Assembly: GCA_949316235.1 (NCBI GenBank)
Contig: OX438741.1
Span: 27,099,324-27,163,323 of the forward strand
DNA from: Oegoconia quadripuncta
Lineage: Eukaryota; Arthropoda; Insecta; Lepidoptera; Autostichidae
DNA length: 64,000 nucleotides
Reading direction: 5' to 3'
Shown: positions 13,428 to 24,066 of the stretch, in pieces
Numbering within the stretch: position 1 is the stretch's first letter
Layout of the letters: every line of letters starts with the position of its first letter
The notes under the pieces: generated by a model
Databases searched by the model: none
Seen by the model: the letters and a program-made list of their open reading frames with translations, nothing else
Told to the model about the DNA's origin: nothing
Position numbers and translations under genes: made by a program

Positions 13428-13435
13428 GTCCTAGT
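13428..13435. repeat. 8-bp target-site duplication, left
   Basis: GTCCTAGT immediately precedes the CAGGG terminus and is repeated exactly at 17858-17865. Confidence 0.9.
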
Positions 13436-13475
13436 CAGGGACTGAATAACCGAAAAGTAAAGGTAATAAAGGTTA

Positions 13476-13495
13476 ACGGTATGACGTCATACCGT
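13476..13495. repeat. 20-bp perfect palindrome with TGACGTCA core
   Basis: ACGGTATGACGTCATACCGT lies 40 bp inside the left hAT end. It could be a subterminal transposase-binding site; the core also equals a CRE motif. Function is inferred from position only. Confidence 0.6.
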
Positions 13496-13640
13496 AAAAT
13501 TCGGCTATTGGAATATTTCCATACCGATAAAAAACGATACCGAAACGAAATAACGGTACCGAAATTTTCTGGTACCTAAACCTTTATGAAAACGGTTCCT
13601 TTGATGAATCGCCGCCGCAGCGCCCCCGCGTCCTTGTCGG

Positions 13641-14446
13641 TGATTTGTGCGGGTCAGAATGGCGGGTGTATTGTTTCAGAAATGATTATGTTATATACGA
13701 CAGAAAAGTACCTACAATGTACTAGTATGTACCTTTAATGAAGGTCAATGTACCTCAATGAAACGGGAGCAATTATAATAATAAAGTGAGCCGCGGTCCT
13801 GACGGTCAGAATCGCGGGTGTATGTTGAAAATGAATGTAATAGAATAGCTATGGGTATGTACTATTTACCAAACGAATGTACCTTCAATGTACCTCACGA
13901 AAATATAATCTAAATCAAATTGAATGAGTAATTAATGAGGAAATCAAGAAAACAAACTTTTGTCGCCTACAATTTTTTTATAGCAATATGAATAGAGTTC
14001 TATTTTGCTCGTATTAAGAATGTAAAGCCAGTCATAAGAGAAATATTTATGGGTTTGTATATGTGCTTCGATAAAGTAAAGAAACATGGATAAGACATAA
14101 TCATTTACTCATCGTTTATCAAAAGTTACAAAGAAAAAACAAAAAGCGTGATTACTTTTGTCCATATAATATACAATGTGCAATTATGTTTTTATGTCTT
14201 CATGTAGTTCAATTACATAGGTTATCATAACACACCCACTTATTCTGTCTGTAGCAATGGGCCTTGTAATGACCGATTTTGTCAAAAGTATTTGATATCG
14301 GCGGTAAGAATTCAATAATCCCTATGATCTCGTATGTTTTTGATTCTAGATTTATTTCAGTGGCACTTCATCTATGCACGCACACCAAGTCACTTTGACT
14401 TATCTCAAAATTTATAACATTTTGCAAGACATATGTAAATGTTCGT
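13641..14446. repeat. Left arm of long internal inverted repeat
   Basis: Its reverse complement aligns with 16350-17106 over nearly the whole length, with scattered substitutions and a ~45-nt extra unit (13661-13706) on this side. The arm contains repeated TGTACCT motifs, GAAACGGGAGC, and the inverted C-terminal coding segment described separately. The inner limit is CGAACATTTACATATGTC read on the minus strand. Confidence 0.85.
14152..14446 (-). pseudogene. Inverted C-terminal copy of USP-like gene
   Basis: On the minus strand this reads the same protein tail as 16351-16641 (plus). It includes VPLEINLESKTYEIIGIIEF and a GHYKAHCYRQNKWVCYD segment, the His-box region of ubiquitin-specific-protease-like folds. 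Two codons after the CYDNLCN segment have become TGA stops (CGA to TGA, and AGA to TGA, compared with the other arm). It has no start or upstream domain, so it is a broken duplicate. It keeps GHY, the common USP form, where the plus-strand copy has GHC, so the two arms have diverged independently since duplication. Confidence 0.7.
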
Positions 14447-15139
14447 GCGGCGGTTAGGGGTTGTCTTAGGACGTTTAGCGCCCGTTTAGCCGCCAGCAGG
14501 TAGGTATAGAAGAAAAGAATACCAATTTCATTTGGATTTAGTGGGTTTATTGTACATTCAGCTCATTCCCCTGCACCCCTCGGCAAATCTCCCCGTACGG
14601 TCACTGGCCTGAAGGTCTTGGAGCTGCAGTGGACGTAGCCTTCGAGTCCTCTCGTAGATGACGACGAGGTGGATGCTGGATGAGCGGTTTTTGGGGGAGG
14701 GTAGATCAACCCCGAAGGTCTCCCAGGTGCAGACCTGGATGTCGACGCCGACAATTAGTCACTTCGGACCTTGATCCTGAAGAGCACAGGCAGGCATTAG
14801 TTAGTGCCCACATATATCCTCGTCCACTGCTGGTATTCACGGCTCAGCAACCATAACGAACACCACGCAGTTGACAGACACAAAATCAGAAACAACTTAC
14901 ATTAAAAATAGCCAGACTATTATGGAAACTCAGCCTAGAGGGATCTTCCGTAGTTTACTTAAGAGGGTTCAGGTGGCAACCGAAGCAGTGTTCTCCCGGT
15001 AGCAAGGTCGCGGTCAAACAGAGGACGATTCGGGTTCCCCCACTCTAATTAGAAATCGTCTTAACGACGTCATCGCAACCGGACAAATTAGCGTACCGCA
15101 ATACCGTGGTGAGACCCTTTTTAAATAAAATAATAATTT
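14447..15139. other. Spacer between left arm and protease-like gene
   Basis: The spacer is GC-richer than its surroundings (14560-14760, 14940-15110). The minus frame 14563-14754 is Pro/Ser-rich with no domain. It may be another nested, unrecognised insertion or the gene's upstream region. A GGGTTCCGTAGGAAAC string at 15142-15157 resembles a common lepidopteran repeat end. Confidence 0.35.
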
Positions 15140-15371
15140 GAGGGTTCCGTAGGAAACTTTTATTATAAAGATGAAGTAGTGTGTGTAACAATCTGTAAAC
15201 ACAAGAAAAAGAAAGATATATATTTAGATGACTCGATTTTCGCAGAAAACCCTACGCTAATAGAAAATTGGAGAGGCCTCGGAAGCAAGGAATTGCCTAA
15301 AAAGAAAAGACCTATTAGGGACGTTCCTCTTCTATTAAACGGTCTCAAAACTAGATCTGGTGTGGAAAATG
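15140..15371 (+). pseudogene. N-terminal part of USP-like gene, cut by LINE
   Basis: The frame opens after a stop at about 15134-15136 and runs without a break into the LINE at 15372. It reads a basic CKHKKKKD segment, then IYLDDSIFAENPTLIENW, then RDVPLLLNGLKTRSG. The piece after the LINE begins VVLKNTCAFD, so LLNGLKTRSGVEN would sit just before the catalytic-Cys box in an uninterrupted gene. I recall a similar 'LLNG...NTC.FD' layout in uncharacterised lepidopteran proteins, but cannot verify it here. No ATG is evident. The repeat-like 15142-15157 string makes the 5' limit uncertain. Confidence 0.5.
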
Positions 15372-15898
15372 CGTGCATGGAATACTGCTGTCACCTCTGG
15401 GACGGATCAGCCAAGTACCAACTGGCTGCACTCGATTCTGTGGAACGACGCGCCATAAGACTCATAGGCGATGACTCAACGGTCACCGGCAAATTGCAAA
15501 GCCTTGAACACCGCCGTAGGGTCGCTTGCCTTTCAGTGTTTTACAGGATACATTTCGGGGAGTGTGCGATGGAATTGCATGATCTTATTCCACCGTCCCC
15601 TTTCCATCTTCGGACAACCAGGCGCGGGGGGGGGTTTCCATCCATATGTTGTCAACATACCGAACATCCGCACTAAGCTCTTTGCTTCGTCATTTATAAT
15701 GCGGACTGCTAAGGTATGGAACTCACTGCCCGCGTCGGTTTTTCCCGACACTTACAACCTTGGGATCTTCAAGTCTAGAGTGAATAGGCATTTACTGGGT
15801 GCGCGTGATACATCTTCGGCTACATCGTCACTTTCCATCAGGTGAGATTGTGGCCAAACGCGAATCCAGTTTTTAATAAAAAAAAAAAAAAAAAAAAA
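15372..15898 (+). mobile_element. 5'-truncated LINE, RT C-terminal region and tail
   Basis: The translation contains CMEYCCHLWDGSAKYQLAA, then SVERRAIRLIGD and SLEHRRRVACLSVFYR. After a one-base frame slip near 15630 it continues TAKVWNSLPASVFPDTYNLG and ends SSLSIR-stop. That is the conserved C-terminal region after the reverse transcriptase of CR1/Jockey-type non-LTR elements. The 3' end TCAGGTGAGATTGTGG...CGCGAATCCAG leads to an ~20-nt A tract (15879-15898). Other copies of the family are at 36320-37072 and 43375-43597. The copy lies inside the USP-like gene and disrupts it. Confidence 0.85.
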
Positions 15899-15899
15899 G

Positions 15900-16641
15900 G
15901 TGGTACTAAAGAACACATGCGCATTTGATGCTGCGGCTCAAGTAATTGCAGCGGCTTGTGCTTGATGGTTTTGCCGTGACTACAACTATTAACTAACACT
16001 GGCAATAATTTTTGTATGTTTAAAAAACAAAACAAGACTTGTACAGAATTCGTGCTCAAATTGCAGAACAATATTTTAAAACGAATTTTTCAAAAGGAAT
16101 CACCGAAATACACTGTGAATGTAGCGTGACAAAAATATTTGATGAATTCTTGATTGATGCAATTTATAGCGCTGATATTAAAGAAAATTGTACAAACGAA
16201 TCTTGTGTTTTCAATAATGTAACCAGAAAGATTGTTTTTCTGCTAATTGATATGAACAAAAAGGAAGTTTCAGAATTAAATGATTTCGCAGCATCTATGC
16301 TGGTAAGCGATAACGTAGTATTGTGTCGTCGTAATAACTGCAATGGAATACGAACATTTACATATGTCTTGCAAAATGTTATAAATTTTGAGATAAGTCA
16401 AAGTGACTTGGTGTGCATAGATGAAGTGCCACTGGAAATTAATCTAGAATCAAAAACATACACGATCATAGGGATTATTGAATTCTTACCGCCGATATCA
16501 AATACTTTTGACAAAATCGGTCATTGCAAGGCCCATTGCTACAGACAAAATAAGTGGGTGTGTTATGATGACCTATGTAATCGAACTACAAGAAGCCGTA
16601 AAAACATAATTGTGCATTGTATATTATATGGACAAAAGTAA
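15900..16641 (+). pseudogene. USP-like (C19-type) cysteine-protease pseudogene, main part
   Basis: A first segment (15900-15962) reads VVLKNTCAFDAAAQVIAAAC; NTCAFD resembles the catalytic Cys box (NTCYMN-type) of ubiquitin-specific proteases. A TGA (15963-15965) and a frame change follow, with stops until about 16030. The frame 16039-16641 then stays open for 200 codons, opening with TTG, so it is not a true start. It has Cys pairs C51/C56 and C96/C101 like the zinc-finger subdomain of USPs, and GHCKAHCYRQNKWVCYDD (residues 161-178) like the His box (GHYxAY...W..FDD). A functional protein would probably hydrolyse ubiquitin or ubiquitin-like conjugates. This copy is dead: LINE insertion, stop and frameshift. 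The fold is assigned from motifs alone; pseudogene status is much surer than the family. Confidence 0.55.
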
Positions 16642-17106
16642 TCACGCTTTTTGTTTTTTCTTTGTAACTTTTGATAAACGTTGAGTAAATGATTATGTCT
16701 TATCCATGTTTCTTTACTTTATCGAAGCATATATACAAACCCATAAATATTTCTCTTATGACTGGCTTTACATTCTTAATACGAGCAAAATAGAACTCTA
16801 TTCATATTGCTCTAAAAAAATTGTAGGCGTCAAAAGTTTGTTTTCTTGATTTCCTCATTAATTACTCATTCAATTTGATTTAGATTATTTTCGTGAGGTA
16901 CATTGAAGGTACATTCGTTTGGTAAATAGTACATACCCATGGCTATTCTATTACATTCATTTTCAACATACACCCGCGATTCTGACCGTCAGGACCGCGG
17001 CTCACTTTATTATTATAATTGCTCCCGTTTCATTGAGGTACATTACCTTCATTAAAGGTACATACTAGTACATTGTAGGTACATTCTGACCCACACGGTG
17101 ATTTTC
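16350..17106. repeat. Right arm of long internal inverted repeat
   Basis: This is the inverted partner of 13641-14446. It holds the last ~97 codons of the USP-like frame and its 3' flank (CATCCACCCGCGATTCTGACC-type and TGTACCT motifs). The arm ends outward at TGTGGGTCAGAAT (minus-strand reading) near 17085-17106. Confidence 0.85.
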
Positions 17107-17856
17107 TAGTTTTATTTATTATTTTCGTGTTTGCACGTGTCGAGCGAGCGTGTATCGTAAGTCATATTTTGGCAAAACAAGAGATAATGAGTGAGTATAC
17201 CTATCCAATTTATTACAATACTATGTATTATTATAAAATATGAAAGTGTACATCTGTATTTTGTAACTCAATCTCGCAAAAACCGCTGAATATATTATAA
17301 TCATTTTCGGAGATGATTAAGGTTAGGATTATATCAATTTAAACAATTACAATCTGAATGAAAATTATAATATAAAACTTCTGGACTTATTTCAAGGATA
17401 CTTTTTTCCGTAATTCCCACGGGAACAGCTGTGCTATTCTGTAAGAATTCACTTCAAATCCTCAGTGAAATGAAAACTTATTATATGCATATATTATACA
17501 ACTTATCTGACCTTGTTTTCATAAAAGTACCTGTACTAATAAGCTAGGTACTTTAGTTCATTTAACTTTAGAGCACAAAAGAAAAAACAAAATAATATTA
17601 CATATCAGAAAATAGAAAATTAATTTCTAAACTTTGTACGTGTCTCTGCGCTGCGGCCGCGCCCCGCCCCGCGCCCGCGCGCCTCTCCGCGGGCCTCGCG
17701 CGCATACCCCCGCCCGAACCCACCCGCGTTTCTCCATATTTCGGTACCGAAATCGCGAAAAGGTTAAATAACGGTATGGCCCTACCTTTATAAAACAAGG
17801 GTATCGTTATGATTTTAAAGTACCTTAACCTTATACCGTAACCGCATTCAGTCCCT
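17107..17856. other. Right subterminal part of the hAT-like element
   Basis: AT-rich to 17630, then about 90 bp that is extremely GC/CpG-rich (17645-17735, GCCGCGCCCCGCCCCGCGCC type), then ACGGTAT/GGTACCG subterminal motifs up to the terminus. No transposase frame; the 17598-17798 minus frame is compositional. The CpG block could be a promoter for cargo read leftward or a transposase-binding region. Neither can be shown from the sequence. Confidence 0.4.
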
Positions 17857-17857
17857 G

Positions 17858-17865
17858 GTCCTAGT
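17858..17865. repeat. 8-bp target-site duplication, right
   Basis: GTCCTAGT follows the CAGTCCCTG terminus and is identical to 13428-13435. Confidence 0.9.
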
Positions 17866-18609
17866 ACCTCATGCGTAGTGAACTAGCGAGACATAGAAAA
17901 TGACGCCCACGTAGAAAGGCGCTTAGTGGTCACATGTCTATCCTATGAAAGAAACTTGTTATACCATTTCCTTTTGCTATCTAGACATATAGGTTACATT
18001 ATTTGTCCATAATAATGCTATCAATAAAATTAATGTGTCTGATTTGAGGCCAAACTGTTCAATTTAACGTTTATTACGTATGTTTAATGAAAATAAATTA
18101 TGTCGTATCTGCTCCACACACATTTTATGACATATTGTTAGTATTGTGGACGCTGCAGTGAATATGCACACGGATTAATTTATATAGCCCATCATGACCT
18201 GCTGAATTACAGTTCACTTTGTGTAGAGTTACATACTCGTACATGTCACTTTGATGTGTATATAGGTATACTTAAGTCAGCGGCAAAGTGTGTAATTCAG
18301 TTATACCGAGTTATTCTATACAATACCAAGTTTATCTAGGCAATGTATAAAATATTTTATCTATCGTTAATCATACTGTGCTTGTAACGTATGAAACACC
18401 TAGGAATTGTACCTATATAGAATGCCATTAGGAACCAGGTAAATTATAAAATGATATAAATAAAACACCTTTACCGGAACTATAACCTAGCGAATTATCA
18501 AAATCAGTGAAGGATACCTACGAGTACTTAGCGAGATTCGCTTGTCAAAAAAATCAGATACACGTTAGATCTTTTTTTGTTACAATTCAGAAAACTTTGC
18601 CGGCGTTCA

Positions 18610-18716
18610 TTAGGTATTCTATAGAATGCCTAGGTAAAGTGTGGAATAAATTACATTTTATACATTGTCTCAACGTTTTAGCAGTTCTATGGAATGCCTA
18701 AGTATTCTATAGAATA
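18610..18716. repeat. Repeated near-palindromic TATTCTATAGAAT motifs
   Basis: GGTATTCTATAGAATGCCTAGG recurs in altered form as GTTCTATGGAATGCCTAAG and AGTATTCTATAGAATACCGG. A looser match, ATATAGAATGCCATTAGG, lies upstream near 18415-18432. It may be the ends of a small MITE. Confidence 0.4.
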
Positions 18717-19026
18717 CCGGATTATACAGATTGCCGATAACAGATACATTGCAATCTATACAAAATCGCCAGCTAAAGTTTTATTGTTAAATGACGACCC
18801 AGGCTAACCTTATTTATAAACCTTTAAATTCTTAACTTTTGAAGAGAGGAGAGACATACAGTAAGTTTATTTAAAGTGGCAGTGGATAAAAGTTTAAGAG
18901 TGAAGACCACGCACTGACGAACGCAGTACGTCCTGCGACTGTTATAATGAGACATGTAAAGATATAAATAAAGGCTCGAGATTGATATTAAGTAGCTCAA
19001 GTATAAGAAAATTGTAGATGGGTTTA

Positions 19027-19195
19027 CTGCCGCTATGTTAGCATTCTGTCGGGTTAAGACACAACGTCATAGGTAATCCTGTAGCGAATATAGCGTTAAG
19101 ACCCCAGACAGAGCAATACCTGCCGCTGTGTCAGGATTCTGTCGGGGCATTGAGACACATGGTAATGGACTTTAAATATAGTGAACGTATAGTCA
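19027..19195 (+). repeat. Two diverged direct repeat units, 93-bp period
   Basis: Both units start CTGCCGCT(A/G)TGT, then ATTCTGTCGGG, then GAGACAC/AAGACAC and GGTAAT, and end in a similar ATATAG string. It is an old local duplication. Confidence 0.45.
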
Positions 19196-20839
19196 AAGCT
19201 GAAGATACCGATACTAAGTAATCCAGGGGCGAAGGTATTATAAACTTAGACTGGGTGCCCTATTGCGACCTCACTGCTAACAACATTTGAAATATTAATT
19301 ATGCGCGCCGCCCGCCAGTTTGATGTTCCGCCCTAACAGACAATTCGGGATGCCATCGGATTAAACAATATGCCGAGCATAACGATTTAATGAAGCCTTT
19401 ATATGAAACCGCCATAACACTAAAAATTTTCATGATGGGATTCTGTTTACGACTCCTAGTTTTAATATGAGATTTATTAAAATATTAGTTTCTGATGACT
19501 GCGGCTACGGTTATTTGGTAATAAAGAGGAGTTTTTATTACTTTCATTGCTATGAAGCAAAGCAAAGTGATCTTTCTGTTACAGTATTTTGATTAAAGCT
19601 GATAGTAATTTCATGCGTAATAATCTGCGATGTAACGAAACCCATTTTACACTGAAAATTACTGCCAAATCATGGTTTTCCATGGTGAGATGGATTCATC
19701 AAAACATTAGATACAATTGAATTCTATTATTTATATGCGATCCGGTCACATTTGGCGCTTGAAATATAGGATGTATATTATCTTAATACTGTCATGTCGT
19801 GTCACAGCGAGGCTAATATAGGCATCGAAAAATCAGGGCAAACTTCATCAATTTGGAGTTGATACAGAGTAAATTACTTACTTTGAGTGGAGGACACATT
19901 AATCAATAGAGGATGATTAATGAAACCCAGCACACGATCGCGATCGCTTGATGGATTAGCACCCATATGGTTCTGCATAATTTGCTGAGTGCCGCCACCT
20001 GTGCTCTTGTTTGTTTTACTATATGTTATAGAATAATAAGCGGACATTAGGTATATATTGTATTAGTTGGTTTGTTATTTGTATATCAATAAGAATTTGC
20101 ACAGCAGTTACTATTCTTTGAAGTCGTTATTCTTTTGGTTTTAGAACTTTCTGACATTTAAGGCGAATAGTCAGCGGAAATTGATTTTTGAGGTGACATC
20201 TTCGTATGCCCCCTATAATATATTTTTAGGCGACTCTTTTTGTAAGAGTTTCAAATATAGTGTTATATATGTGTGCAGACATGAGGGTTGTTAGCAGTCA
20301 TAACAAGACAAATCTCGGACATCGTTCTCCATGTTTCCATTGTTAGAACGACAAAGGAGTACTTTTTCTATTTTTTCCTTTTAAAGACTTGCTTTAGAAA
20401 TCTGTTAACAAGGAATAAGTAGGACCTTTTTATCCGGTCGAAGTATTAAGGTGCCTCTAGCGGTCGCGGCGCGGCAGATTGGCAGGCCCCAAATCCTTAC
20501 AAATCCCGCCTGTGAAGCCTTCCGCCTGCAGAAAAAACACAATCGTATCAAAACATCGGCGGAATAGACTGAATGGATATATAGTATATATGGATATATG
20601 ACATGGTTATAATAAAATATTTGGTACGATTTTCATTTATCATCACGCCATGCGGTCAAATTCTTATGTATGTACGTTTTAACTACCCAAGAAAATAGAG
20701 GTAATCTGGATCATCGAAAGGAACCACTTTAGGGATCAATTTTTACATAGAAAATTTTTGCCTCTCCTTCCATATTTATTGTGCCGATCAGCCTGTGTAA
20801 CATGACATCGTATGTCGCGCACGATGTAGGTGTGAGAGT

Positions 20840-20935
20840 GGGATAGTTGTATATTTTGTCCAAGTGAATGAGCAGGACAAATATTATTTCGCGCGACATA
20901 AACATTTATCGCGCCTGTCATGCTACGGGGGTAGG
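20840..20935. repeat. Dispersed repeat fragment
   Basis: ATAGTTGTATATTTTGTCCAAG, then AATGAG(C/T)AGGACAAATATTAT and TTTATCGCGCCTGT are shared with 45355-45440. Family unknown. Confidence 0.55.
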
Positions 20936-22636
20936 TGATCTTTTTTAGGGAGTCCAAATTTTTATTTCGTAAGTTGTTCCCAGCGTGTGAGGTGTTCCTT
21001 TGACAATGTTACTAAACTTATTGTGATGTTGCATGTGCGCAACAATAATTCTATAAATTTGTAGTGGATAAAATATTGATACGTCGACATTCTAATGGCC
21101 AAATTTGGTCTGTGCAACTTTGCACTTATACTTATACGTTGTTTTACTTAGTATGTTAGTATCCAAAAAATGTGCAAATAAAAAACTTGCCGAAAGTCCC
21201 TGGTTGGCGAAATCGTACTCAAAAAGGCTGGCCGCAACTTAATTAAATTTCAGAGTAAGATAAATTAAATTGGAAGTAACATTAGGGCTAGCAAGTTTGT
21301 CTATCAGTCAGTGTGTCCAAACTACAACTGTACGCTATTAGATCGCCAGAAACCTGTAGTCTACATTATTGTGTATACAGCATTATTTAATTGATTTTAC
21401 GAGGGCAAACGGGGTATCTTTGACAACAATGGAGCAGGCATCCGTCTCCCGTCGACTCTCATCGGAAAACAATAGAATGCACACGTCGACGAAATTGAAA
21501 TGGATATGAAAATGTTGAACAACCCTTTCGACATTTACCAATCGCTACATTGTCATTTGCAGTCAATCCAATATAAATCTTTTCAATTCACTGAAATGCA
21601 GTTATTTTGTTTTGTTGCAATAAAGTGAGTTTGATTTTAGTAAGTGATGTACGTTAGTATGGTAAAGACTTACCTCGTTATGTATGGTAATACCGCTGCA
21701 CACTCAATTCTGACCGAAATTCTAGTAAACAAGCACTTTCCCGTCCATCGCCACAATCCACATTTTACTCCTATCGCACTTACGTAGGATTACCACGTGT
21801 TCATGTTGGTAATTGTTATTGGGTGGCGAGGTGCTAAAAGCAGGTTTGTCCGCTGTAATTGTGCATTGCGGCGTTCCGGACGACCGCTTGTTTAATTTTG
21901 CAAATGTTATTATTACGTAGGCCGGCGTGGGACCGCGTCGCTTCGTGCAGTGTACACGTAGCGGAGTGGTGCCGTCACTACGCCGCTGAGGTACCTAATT
22001 AAGTGACTGTTAACCATGTTACCTTCAATTCGTTTTCATTTCATTGATTTATGTTAATGTTGACTATTTTTCCTTTGTTATCTTTACATGCTTTGATAAT
22101 TTTGCATCAGAAGTAAATTTTACTTTACTTAATATTCACACGATCACCAACACACCTTACAGTTTATCACTAACAAACGTGGGTTTGCGTTTCAAAGGCC
22201 CGGTAAACCGATAGTTCTCACCTAGTTAGCAATGCAAAACGGCCTTCAGTTACAAGTCGGCGCCAAATTAAAGTCTGTTTGCTGTATCCCTACTTGAAGC
22301 GATCTCAAAGAAGTTGAAGCTCTGAGATAACTTCGGAATTAGTTTCTACGAACAATCTCGTATTGTTGTGCCATTCACAACCTGTTTAGTTGGAAGAAGC
22401 AAGGAACACAGTTAAGTTTGGATGTAGTTTGATCATAAGGTTTTGTGAAGTTTTGAGGGTTTAAAATTTAATATCTGTATGTGTTCAAATATGTCTATTA
22501 TTATTTGTATCAAAACAGCCTTTTCGAGGAATGTGATAGCCTGTGGTCATATACATATTGATTGTTGGAGCCAAAATCTTTATCTTATAGAAGTCGGTAT
22601 CAAAACTTGAAAATGCTTTTATTTTAGGCAGTCATT

Positions 22637-23452
22637 GGACCTAATTCTGGCGCCCATCGTCTAAAGCTAAATCTAAAACTAATTCCTAAATTTTACGCGG
22701 ATTTTAATCTTAGCTAAACCATTTGTTATTCCAAAACGGTCATCCAACTAAATTAAGAAAGGTTTTAAACACCGGCTAAGTTGTCTGTGGTGGGCTAAGT
22801 TTTGGATAGGTTGAATTGGATGTGTGTTACCATTTTAAAAATCATGTGACCGAATGAATGAATGATATCGATATTAATTCCATATTTTATTACTTTTTAT
22901 GATTTAAATCTTACTTTTTTAAGATCTTACACACGTTTATTATATTTATTTTTTGTAATTTTCAACTTTCTCTCCACATTTTACATAATTTTCGCGGCAT
23001 TTGACAATTTACTGCTATCTGTGCTATCATTTTTTTAAAGTGGTCAGGAAAGACAGCGGAGCACATTCCAGGTACATTTAAGCAAGCGCAAAAGGAATGA
23101 CCACGGTTAGAGAATAATATTTTTTCATTTTTTGTCTCTACGTTCCATTTTTGACAACTAGTATTCAAACCATATTCAAATTGACGTATTTACATACAAT
23201 TTAATTTTAAGTGGCACGTCTGGAGGTCCCGACTAAAATTAGCGATGACAGTTCTTATTTCATCCTAAAATGGCCATCCTAGAATAGCTTTTGAGCCGCT
23301 AAGTCTAAGTTGAGTTAGCCGTTTAAAATTAGAAACGTCATATTCAATTTAGTCCTATCATTTGATTTTGACAGACATTTCAGAATAGCAAAGGTGTTTA
23401 GCGGCTGTCAACTAAAGCTAATTATAATTAGCGGCCACTCTGAATTAGGTCC
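22637..23452. mobile_element. Non-autonomous TIR element (GGACCTAATTC ends)
   Basis: The left end GGACCTAATTCTGGC and the right end GCCACTCTGAATTAGGTCC are inverted. Both are flanked by ATT (22634-22636, 23453-23455), a possible 3-bp target duplication of PIF/Harbinger type. Inside, further near-repeats (GCTAAAGCTAA/TTAGCTTTAG, TTTAGCGGC) extend the inverted relationship. The minus frame 22962-23168 (68 aa) shows no transposase motif. A second copy of the terminal motif (AAATTAGGACCTA) lies at 23503-23515. Confidence 0.5.
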
Positions 23453-23515
23453 ATTGTGTTAGAGTGATTCCTTTTCATATAGCATGCTATTCGTGCCACT
23501 ATAAATTAGGACCTA

Positions 23516-24060
23516 GTGTCTCTTAGAGGTAAGTTTAAGGAAATCAATATCTTAACAATGGCATCTCAATACATTTATGAGAATTTGTTATATGCAAAAA
23601 AAAATATACCTTATTCGCTAAAAATAGTGATAGGCACAATGTTAATACAAGGAATAAGAACCAGTTATCTGTTTATGTTAGCTGACTTCTAAGTTAAATC
23701 CTTCAAAGGGCAATGTATAAGCTTTTATAATAAGGTTCCAGTAGACATTCAAAATTTTCCTTTAAATAAATTTAAAGCTATCATAAAACAGAAATTTTTA
23801 GCAAAATCCTATTATAAAATCACTGACTATTTGAATGATACGCAAGCATGGACATAGCTGTCTTATTATTCATATAATTATCAAATCACAAATTGTAACC
23901 CATAATCTGTTTAAAAGAACAACCCTAGAGTTTCTTGCTCGTTCTTCTCTGGGGAGTAAGCCTTGTGAATGAGCTGTAAATTTAAATGTAATATTAATAG
24001 TGACGTTTTCAAGTGGTAATTTTATCCTATGAAAAAAAATATTTTGATTTGATTTGATAT
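23516..24060 (+). mobile_element. 5'-truncated LINE, C-terminal end and tail
   Basis: It begins exactly where similarity to the LINE at 28800-31325 begins (VSLRGKFKEINILTMASQYI against VSLRDRFKEYNILTFSSQYI). It continues with one or more frame slips through the conserved YNKVPVDIQNFPLNKFK-type and YYKITDYLND segments to a stop near CATGGACATAG. The 3' untranslated part ends in A-rich sequence and (TTTGAT)n at 24045-24060. The 5' edge abuts the duplicated GGACCTA motif of the preceding TIR element. Confidence 0.75.
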
Positions 24061-24066
24061 AACAGA

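Larger units (their letters stand above)
13436..17857. mobile_element. hAT-like composite transposon carrying protease-like gene
   Basis: The ends are CAGGGACTGAAT (left) and its complement ATTCAGTCCCTG (right). They lie between perfect 8-bp duplications GTCCTAGT, which is the hAT superfamily hallmark. Subterminal regions carry several ACCGTTA/GGTACCG-type motifs (13470-13575 and 17735-17845). No hAT transposase frame is present in its 4,422 bp, so it is non-autonomous. Its interior holds a decayed cysteine-protease-like gene, a LINE fragment, and an inverted copy of the gene's 3' third with its flank, giving long internal foldback arms. GC-rich patches lie just inside both ends (13605-13660; 17645-17735). 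The boundaries are firm; what the cargo does is inference. Confidence 0.8.
17866..22633. other. No gene seen; a few small repeat structures
   Basis: AT-rich with no domain in any frame. It contains repeated TATTCTATAGAAT-type motifs (18610-18716), two diverged ~75-bp units 93 bp apart (19027, 19120), a dispersed repeat (20840-20935) and a CpG-richer patch at 21925-21990 ending CTGAG|GTACCT that weakly resembles an exon-donor junction. Confidence 0.4.

Noticed and set aside
15179..15676. A single 165-codon protein
   Set aside because: It is a chance fusion of the USP-like gene's N-terminal piece with a LINE fragment; the junction is at 15372.
16039..16641. A free-standing 200-aa gene
   Set aside because: It opens at TTG in the middle of the domain. 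The Cys box lies upstream in another frame, so it is part of a broken gene.
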